Source of the DNA: Synaphobranchus kaupii
Lineage: Eukaryota > Chordata > Actinopteri > Anguilliformes > Synaphobranchidae
DNA length: 64,000 nt
Assembly (NCBI GenBank): GCA_029718625.1
Contig: CM056383.1
Location: 67,923,758 to 67,987,757, forward strand
Reading direction: 5' to 3'
A model generated the notes under the pieces. The model searched no databases. It worked only from the letters and a program-made list of their open reading frames with translations, and was not told where the DNA came from. Shown here piece after piece: positions 57,485 through 64,000 of this stretch; position 1 is the first letter of the stretch, and each line of letters starts with the position of its first letter. Both the position numbers and the translations under genes were made by a program.

Positions 57485-57942
57485 AAACACCAGCCCAGAC
57501 CCAAGTCTGGTATTATCCACGAATGCCATCTTCTATATTCACATGCAGAGCAATACCTGGTATGGTATAGTATGTCACATCTACATTATACAGTACATTA
57601 TATATTGAAAAATAAAGAGCCAAAGATGTAGCTGCAAAAAGGCTATTATACTTTCTTATTACATACTGGGATGTGAAGACAGAAAAACACATTAATTATA
57701 GAGGCAGTACATCCAATGAGATCAGCTAAAATTATACTATCCCTTACTGTTGTTCATTAAGGCATACTATACTACTCAATCCTTCAACAGACAGCCTCTT
57801 ATCATGATGGGTAACAAGTCTACCAATGAAGGACTGATATTAGAGCTGATGTTCAAGAGACTGTTGTAACAAAATCACCACAGTTCTGCTGGACTATGTG
57901 TTTTACAGTCACAGTCAGGATCTGCATTCTGCAATGGCTCCA
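57485..57942. repeat. ~458-bp dispersed repeat, copy 1
   Basis: From AAACACCAGCCCAGACCCAA to CTGCATTCTGCAATGGCTCC this matches 63083-63576 with a few substitutions. Copy 2 has about 36 extra bases (TTTCCAAACGGGGAAATGGG region). No frame and no obvious inverted ends. Family not recognised. Confidence 0.9.
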
Positions 57943-58454
57943 GATTGAGTTATTGGTAAATAAGGCATCTTTGGACCTGTTTATTTCTGACCAGGGGGGT
58001 TATACTATGAAGCAAGATTACTGAGTTAGCTGGATAACTGCACAGAGTAAAACCTCCAAAATCTGGTACATGGACTGAAGTAAAAATAGCTTTTCTGGAC
58101 TTTTGGAGGCCCTAGGCAAGATTTTCTGTGGAGGCCCTCTTTTGAGATAAAATTGTAATTCATTACATACCTTCTCTACAACTAACCTAAATGAACGTAG
58201 CATTTTAATGGACAATGACAATGTTCTGATAGTCTGTAGTAGAATCCAGTAAATCATTAATAAATCTAATATTACCATACCATGACAACCTAAATGAAAT
58301 TACATCATTGAACAAGGCTGCATTATTATATTGACCTACACATGCAGTCCAAAAACACAATTGTGTAAAAAACAAGACCATTTGTCTAATAACGGCCTCC
58401 CTGTCCAAACTGTACGAACCTGGCCACACATATTGCGATGTCGGAGCTCTGAGG

Positions 58455-58835
58455 TCACGTTAAACTCGTGAATTTGCGCGTTTTCAACCACCACAAACAG
58501 CTAAGTTAGCTAACGTTAGTTTGCCAGGTAACATAAAAATACTATCATTTGACCCAACAATGTTCTGCTAGCTAGCTAAATAAAGCTGCTGTTGCTGTAT
58601 TACACACTGCTAATGAACCAACGTACGGTACGGTTAGCTAGCTAGCACAGAATTTCCGAGTTCTGTGGTAAATTTGTGAATTAGAGCTTTTCAACCACAC
58701 AGATAAAGCTAAGCTAGCTAGTTTGTCTGGTAGCTAACTTAAAAACACTATCATTTCACTTTAGTTGACTGTCACATCGAAAATATTACTGAATTGAATG
58801 TTCACAAAGCTGCTGTTACACACTGCATAACAAGG
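58455..58835. repeat. Internal direct repeat rich in GCTAGC
   Basis: Sequence around 58455-58600 (GTGAATTTGCGCGTTTTCAA, AACACTATCATTTGAC-like, AAGCTGCTGTTGCTG) recurs diverged at 58640-58835 (GTGAATTAGAGCTTTTCAAC, AACACTATCATTTCAC, AAGCTGCTGTTACAC). Both copies are rich in GCTAGCTAGC. Confidence 0.6.
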
Positions 58836-58908
58836 GAACTGACGTTAACGCTAGCTAGCTAGCTTACATTAACGTTAGTTCCCTTGTTATGCAGTGTGTA
58901 ACAGCAGC
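58809..58908. repeat. 40-bp-stem perfect-looking hairpin
   Basis: The left arm 58809-58848 (GCTGCTGTTACACACTGCAT onward) and the right arm 58869-58908 are inverted copies with one visible mismatch (GACG versus AACG). The 20-nt loop is rich in GCTAGC. Confidence 0.9.
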
Positions 58909-59005
58909 TAGCTGTATTGCAGCGGCTAACGTTGCCACTTGCACCTACAGATGAAGCAACTAAATGACTACTACATGCACAATTATTTTAAATGCTCACA
59001 CATAC

Positions 59006-59105
59006 CTGACTCATGTGCTACACTTTCTTGTCCTCTCTTTTTAATTTGACGTTTCGCAGCACCCGATGGATGTTTTCGCTTAGATGGCCCGTCATCCCAT
59101 GTCAT
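59006..59105 (-). pseudogene. hAT-like transposase first exon
   Basis: From the ATG at 59103-59105 the minus strand reads MTWDDGPSKRKHPSGAAKRQ, then IKKRGQESVAHES, and meets a good donor (G|GTATGTG) at 59005. KRKHPSGAAKRK-type N-termini are characteristic, as I recall, of fish hAT transposases related to ZMYM1-like proteins. No continuation (BED finger or catalytic domain) is recognisable downstream on the minus strand before 57992, so the gene is not functional here. Confidence 0.55.
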
Positions 59106-59737
59106 GATGTAGCAATTACGCATTTGCACTTGAACCTGACCCGAGTATCACATTCGGTTGGGGTCTCAGCCAATCAGATAAATCTATTGCTGTGGGAGGG
59201 GGGGCCTCCCCGAAATCTGTGATTTTGATTTGATTTTATGATCACTGGCAGGTACTGTATCCAATGAGAATGTTAACACTTTTTAGAGAGTTAAAAAAAT
59301 GTTTTGTGAGGCCCTGCACTGACGTTAGTTATTATAACATAACATAACTAGCACATAGCTAGCCCCTGTACTTAAGTGAAATAAACCATTCATTCAGTGT
59401 GCAGGGCCATCGGCTAACGTTATCAGCTAGCCGTTAGCGCACCCTGCTAGCCTGCCTGACAATATGACGGCGTTAGATATCTAACACCATCACACAAATT
59501 AGTCAACGTGAACTAAGTTAGCAAGCTCTATGTTTAATCGAAATATCAAACAGAGTAGGCTAATAACATGACACCAATCATTTTAATACTGTTTTATGTA
59601 ACGTTACTTACCAACAACTCCACCACTGCTTGCTGCCAAAGCGATTCCAAACGAGATTCCAAACGAGATTCAAATTTCAGTCACTCAAACATGTCTGACC
59701 AATGGGGAAGCATCCGCCCCCACTGCGGGATGTTTGT

Positions 59738-60255
59738 GTCAAAATGATTCAATCAAAAAAAAAACGACTTCAAAACTTTTTTCACTTTAATCAAAAAAAA
59801 AAAAAATCACTTCAATCGAAAAAAAATTCAATCAAAGAAAAAAAGTGTTCAAATTATTTTTTGGGGGTTTCAATTTTATTTTGGCATTTGAACAGTTTTT
59901 TCTTTGATTGAAAATATATTTTTTGATTGAAGTGAATGTTTTTTTGGTTGAAAATATGTTTTTTGATTGAAACAAATTTTTTTTAAATTGAATAATAAAG
60001 ACACAAATGTCCTACCCATAATATGGCCCAAACACAAAAAACATTACTTCAATCAAAAAAATTATTTTCAATCAAAGAAAACATTTTCAATCAAAGAAAA
60101 AAAGTGTTCAAATGCATTTTTTTGAGTCTCAAAATTTTATTTGCATTCAAACTCTTTTTTTCTTTGATTGAAAAAGTTGTTTTTGATTGAAGTGAAGGTT
60201 TTTTTGATTGAAAATATATTTTTTGATTGAAGCAACCTTTTTTTTGATTGAATAA
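59738..60255. repeat. Alternating TTCAATCAAAAAA arrays
   Basis: The 13-mer TTCAATCAAAAAA and variants recur in clusters that switch orientation: forward at 59738-59840, reverse (TTTTTTGATTGAA) at 59895-59990, forward at 60045-60110, reverse at 60160-60252. The two forward/reverse blocks are diverged copies of one another (both with AAAGTGTTCAAAT and AATAATAAAGACACAAAT). Confidence 0.85.
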
Positions 60256-60287
60256 TAAAGACACAAATCTACCTTCATACAGGTGCT

Positions 60288-60440
60288 GCAGTTATCCAGC
60301 TAACTCAGTAATCCTGCTTCTCTTACTCAGTGCAGTTATCCATCTAACTCAGTAATCCTGCTTTTCTTACTCAGTGCAGTTATCCAGCTAACTCAGTAAT
60401 CCTGATTCTCTTATTCAGTGCAGTTATCGAGCTAACTCAG
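60288..60440. repeat. 44-bp tandem repeat at the right TIR
   Basis: GCAGTTATCCAGCTAACTCA plus GTAATCCTGCTTCTCTTACT begins at 60288, 60332, 60376 and 60420. It is an amplification of the element's own subterminal sequence, present on this side only. Confidence 0.92.
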
Positions 60441-60469
60441 TAATCCTGCGTTATAGTTTACACCCCCAG

Positions 60470-61130
60470 ATGATGCAGCCTTAGTCTTGCCCAGGGAATA
60501 CACATTTCAACGTACAACCAGTTTGCTTTTATTTTTTATATTTTATTTGTTAAATGCATTTTCTTATTGCAGTGTCGATGGCCATCATTTTATCTTACAT
60601 GTGACGACATGTAAAATGTATACATGTTGGAAGGGTCATAATAATTCTGCTGAAAGTTAGTTTTACAATAGTTAATAATTATAATTACACATATATAATT
60701 GCTTATTATTCTATAATTATATATAATTATACTGCCATTCTTACAATGATTACCACTATCAGACCATCTTATATTCCTCACATTATTATAGTAAAACTAT
60801 GTTCTTAAACTTAAAATTGCAATCACCTACATATACATCACATTATATGATGTAATGTCATGGCAACTTCACCTCAATTCTAGACATTTCATATTACAAT
60901 AACGTTGAAAGATCATTGTTGAAATTCCATAGCTTTCTGCATTTTTATCAGGCCTGTGGCAGGCCATTTTGATGAGCTGGTGGGTAATGTCAGAAGAGGT
61001 TAAACCTGGCTAGATTTGCTTTTCCATTTGTGTACTTCTGAAATATGTTTTCCTTGTGACAGTGTGATCAGAGGCATGCAATTTCTTCAAACGTCACTGT
61101 TTGTAATAAATCCCTCACATGGTATATGGG
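60470..61130. other. Intergenic, nothing recognised
   Basis: AT-rich unique sequence. Confidence 0.4.
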
Positions 61131-61308
61131 GCGGCAGTGTAACTTGTAACCCAAAGGTTGCAGGTTCGATTCCCAGGTGGGACACTGCCGTTGTACCCTT
61201 GAGCAAGGTACATAACCTGTATTGCTTCAGTATATATCCAGCTGTGTAAATGGATAAATGTAATAAGATGTATAAGAGCGTCTGCTAAACGCCTGTAATG
61301 TAATGTAA
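61131..61308 (+). mobile_element. tRNA-derived SINE with complete tail, deleted head
   Basis: GCGGCAGTGTAACTTGTAAC joins the head directly to the anticodon-side sequence. Compared with 10687 about 25 bp including the A-box is missing. B-box GGTTCGATTCC, GCCGTTGTACCCTTGAGC, TATATATCCAGCTGTGTAAA and the tail AAGAGCGTCTGCTAAACGCC with TGTAATGTAATG are intact. Without its A-box it is unlikely to be transcribed from an internal promoter. Confidence 0.9.
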
Positions 61309-61780
61309 ATGGGTGGACTATGTGCAAAAGAGATGTAATTCCTACATGGTTCATCCAATATGGATGTAACTATCCTCATATTAAAGCTATATGAATACCT
61401 TGAATTCCAATCAAATTCACTAATGATACTTGATTACAGGGGGCCATACAAATAGAGATATATCCATATCTGTCTGTCATGTTCAAGATCTTAAGTGGTT
61501 CAAGGTCTTAAAAGGAACCCTTTTCATTAAATCCAACTCAATGGAGACACTGCTGTTGCTGAGGGGATGGCTATATGAAGAAGATGTGTTGTAGTGTCTT
61601 ATTACTAAAAAGCAAACCACTCATCAAAAAAACATCGAAAGCAGATTTAGTCTGAAAAGGCTAAGCTCTTTATGGTAATTATACTCAAAGTAAACAATAT
61701 ATGTAAATCCCAGCATCGTATAAACATCATGACATTTCTATCAAATAAGAGAGAAAAGCTGTATATTTCCCTTTCCACCA
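61309..61780. other. Intergenic, nothing recognised
   Basis: Unique sequence. Confidence 0.35.
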
Positions 61781-62330
61781 GCCTTGAAGAAGGAAATGGC
61801 ATTTGAATTAATTTCTATTTTATCCAGTTTCATTTTCCCGTTGGTTTGCCTCCGACCTGCCTGGTCTGCCTTTAAAGTTTATCATCTCCCGCAGATGAAT
61901 ACTGATGTGATTTATATACCAAAATTGATTCTAAAAATCTATTTTATTTCCTGCCTGAAATCTCAGCCGAAGAAACTAAAATAATTCACTTTATTTCAAG
62001 TTGGCCTCCCTCCAGCTCTCAAGCAACAGTGCCATTAATGTTCCATAACTGGCGGGCGGGTACTGCGCGGGCATGAAAACAGGCGAAGGCGTTGCGAGAT
62101 CGTCCAGCGAAGTAACAGCAGGGGTTCCATCTTCTAGGGTGGAGCTCCGCGGTGCGTGTCCTGCTGCTCAGATCACCTCAAATGAAAACCCTGGATTTGG
62201 AGTCTGGAAAGCCGGGTCGAGGATAGATGACAACATATCTGATCATTCCAGCGGGCAAATAGAGGCTGAAATGTGTGCCAGCTTAATACATAACCATTTA
62301 CATTGACCTCTACACATGCATTAAGGTGTA
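61781..62330. other. Possible conserved non-coding block
   Basis: Repeat-free, with GGCATTTGAATTAATTTC, AACTGGCGGGCGGGTACTGC, GATGACAACATATCTGATCA and AGCTTAATACATAACC. Frames of 66 and 77 codons lack domains. Candidate regulatory DNA by appearance only. Confidence 0.25.
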
Positions 62331-62898
62331 AAGTATGTTCGCCCACTTATTTTCCCTCTGGCTATCAGGCACACGCAAAGATAGACACCAGCATATGCCC
62401 CCAGCCCTTGGACAGCAAAAGTGCCCTTTTCGCCTCAGGTGCCCTTTCTGAGCATATGCCCTCGAAAAGTCTGTGCAGCATTAGCTAATGGAGGAGGCTT
62501 CAGGGTGCTTTAAGTGAAATTATGTATAATTTCATTTATGTTGTTTAATTAGCCTTCAACAGTGAATTAAAAAAAAAAAAAAAAACCTTGGAATATTACA
62601 TATTTTATACAGACGGTAAATTATGTATGTATTAAAAAAAACGTGTTATACAAACATGCGTATATGCAGTAAACTGATGTGTTCACACGTCTGGGAATAG
62701 CTTGTCCAACCCGCTGTGTAATTGAAAAAAAGAAAGCACTGTGTATTTTCTGTGTGGGTGTGAAGCATCCGCAGCAATTAGAAAAGCAGTAAGTGTGTAA
62801 GGTTGGGGAGCTGGAACTGACAACTACACCAGCTGTCAGAACATCCATCAAGCTGCTTATTATAAAGTAACAGAGTTCTTCCAAGAAAATTACATATA
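62331..62898. other. Intergenic with A-run
   Basis: A homopolymer at 62569-62585. Nothing else recognised. Confidence 0.4.
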
Positions 62899-62900
62899 TA

Positions 62901-63635
62901 CAGTTGAAGTCGGAGGTTTACATACACTTAGGTTGGTCATTAAAACTCATTTTTAACCACTCCACAGATTTCATGTTAGCAAACTATAATGTTGGCAAGT
63001 CAGTTTGTGCATGACACAAGTCATTTTTCCAACAATTGTTTGCAGACAGATTATTTCACTTTTAATTCACTATATCACAATTAAACAGCGGTCCGACCCA
63101 AGTGTGTTATTATCCACGAATGCCATCTTCTCTATTCACATGCAGAGCAATACCTGGTATGGTATAGTATGTCACATCTACATTATACAGTACATTATAT
63201 ATTGAAAAATAAAGAGCCAAAGACGTAGCCGCAAAAAGGCTATTATGCTTTCTTATTACATACTGGGATGTGAAGACAGAAAAACACATTAATTATAGAG
63301 GCAGTACATCCAATGAGATCAGCTAAAATTATATTATCCCTTCCTGTTGTTCACTAAGGCATACTATACTACTCAATCCTTCAACAGACAGCCTCTTATC
63401 ATGATGGGTAACAAGTCTACCAATGAAGGACTGATATTAGAGCTGATGTTCAAGTGACTGTTGTAACACAATCACCACAGTTCTGCTGTCTGTATGATTT
63501 CCAAACGGGGAAATGGGGGAGAAATGCTGGACTGTTTTACAGTCACAGCCAGGATCTGCATTCTGCAATGGCTCCATGTCACAATTCCAGTGGGTCAGAA
63601 GTTTACATACACTAAGTTGACTGCCTTTAAATTTT
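62901..63635. mobile_element. Sleeping-Beauty-type Tc1 IR/DR, split by an insertion
   Basis: After a TA (62899-62900) the outer end reads CAGTTGAAGTCGGAGGTTTA then CATACACTTAGGTTGG. The inner direct repeat is at 63587-63635 (CCAGTGGGTCAGAAGTTTAC then ATACACTAAGTTGACTG). Between them are CATGACACAAGTCATTTTTC and CAACAATTGTTTGCAGACAG, as in salmonid Tc1 elements. An approximately 496-bp sequence (63083-63578) separates outer and inner repeats, flanked by TCACAATT on both sides. The transposase and the other end are absent in this window. Confidence 0.9.
63083..63578. repeat. ~496-bp dispersed repeat, copy 2, inserted in the IR/DR
   Basis: Matches 57485-57942. It is flanked by TCACAATT at 63075-63082 and 63579-63586, consistent with an 8-bp target duplication. 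Carries about 36 bp not present in copy 1. No frame or inverted ends visible. Confidence 0.85.
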
Positions 63636-63639
63636 TAAT

Positions 63640-63765
63640 ATATCCTTTGCGTCAAAAGACTCTTGATATCTTATTTTCTGGTACTCTTACAAGCGATATT
63701 ATAACGTCTCTGCATTTGAATGGATCTCTATGGGAATTGGGGGGTGGGACTAAAATATATATTAC
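63640..63765 (-). mobile_element. Tc1-associated dispersed repeat fragment
   Basis: The minus strand reads TAGTCCCACCCCCCAATTCC, CATAGAGATCCATTCAAATG and GAGTACCAGAAAATAAGATA, the same blocks as at 11235-11330 and 18200-18300. It follows the Sleeping-Beauty-type end directly. Confidence 0.65.
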
Positions 63766-64000
63766 ATATAATTATACATAATGAAATAAAATATATATAT
63801 ATTTGTTTATGAATGTTATCCATTAAACTTGAGCATGAATGACAGGTTGGTTAAAGAAGAGCATCATTTTCAAGCCTCATAGGTATTCATGAGGGATAGT
63901 CACTACAGACAGTGAAAATACATTGTACCTCATACATTATAGATTCAGATGAACACTGATTACCATCATTCAGCGAAGAAGAACCCATTATTGATTAGAA
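63766..64000. other. Intergenic, nothing recognised
   Basis: AT-rich end of the window. A motif GATTCAGATGAACACTGATT resembles GGATTCAGATGAATACTGAA near 43708, which may be coincidental. Confidence 0.3.

Larger units (their letters stand above)
57992..60469 (-). mobile_element. hAT-like DNA transposon, decayed, ~2.5 kb
   Basis: Inverted ends: left CAGGGGGGTTATACTATGAA then GATTACTGAGTTAGCTGGAT; right (minus) CTGGGGGTGTAAACTATAAC then GATTACTGAGTTAGCTCGAT. These give about 50 bp of imperfect TIR. It carries a first exon resembling fish hAT transposases, but I see no long catalytic frame, so the body is deleted or degenerate. The right end has extra tandem copies of the subterminal sequence. 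No target duplication could be confirmed. Confidence 0.65.

Overview
The window is nuclear DNA of a teleost fish. The evidence is dense Tc1/mariner and hAT transposons, including salmonid-type (Sleeping-Beauty-like) termini, tRNA- and 5S-rRNA-derived SINEs, an L2-type LINE tail, long CA microsatellites, and several fish-typical minisatellites. The lineage within teleosts cannot be fixed from sequence alone. I find no complete, intact host protein-coding gene. Nearly all long open frames are by-products of tandem repeats. One 500-N assembly gap lies at 38828-39327.

Layout. 0.5-1.3 kb: decayed Tc1 fragments. 2.3-4.2 kb: a 25-bp minisatellite followed by two head-to-tail arrays (about 175 bp and about 139 bp periods) whose units each carry tRNA-like A- and B-box motifs on the minus strand. 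4.2-6.0 kb: a non-autonomous element, a 5S-derived SINE and a MITE. 6.4-7.9 kb: a near-complete Tc1-like transposon. A nearly identical sister copy lies in opposite orientation at 48.4-49.9 kb, and each carries a different inactivating lesion. 9.7-10.6 kb: a broken Cys-rich (DUF6729-like) reading frame with a 48-bp in-frame repeat. 12.2-16.5 kb: three tandem arrays (36/41 bp, 19 bp, CA with an interspersed motif) and a hAT MITE. 17.7-18.9 kb: transposons nested at least three deep. 20.9-21.6 kb: a second hAT MITE. 28.7-29.7 kb: an internally deleted Tc1 element that keeps an open DNA-binding-domain frame. 32.1-33.3 kb: a truncated Tc1 and a MITE-like unit. 40.0-41.6 kb: a compound 40/28-bp minisatellite. 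45.5-48.2 kb: 43-, 47- and 26-bp arrays. 56.1-56.8 kb: an L2-type LINE 3' end. 58.0-60.5 kb: a hAT-like element with a recognisable first exon. 62.9-63.6 kb: a Sleeping-Beauty-type IR/DR split by an insertion that has a paralogue at 57.5 kb.

Host content. Several repeat-free stretches (near 24.1, 26.6-27.3, 37.9, 44.4, 46.6, 47.5, 50.3-51.4, 55.6-55.9 and 61.8-62.3 kb) look like constrained non-coding DNA, as found in gene deserts around developmental regulators. That is inference only. Two splice-site-bounded segments (26401-26444 and 30016-30232) are phase-compatible and are recorded as weak exon candidates.

How the parts interact: the autonomous elements appear to supply the machinery that non-autonomous ones borrow. 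The Tc1 transposases match the TIR-only Tc1 derivatives in type, and the L2-type LINE shares its 3' tail with the tRNA SINEs. No operon-like or pathway-level gene organisation is present.
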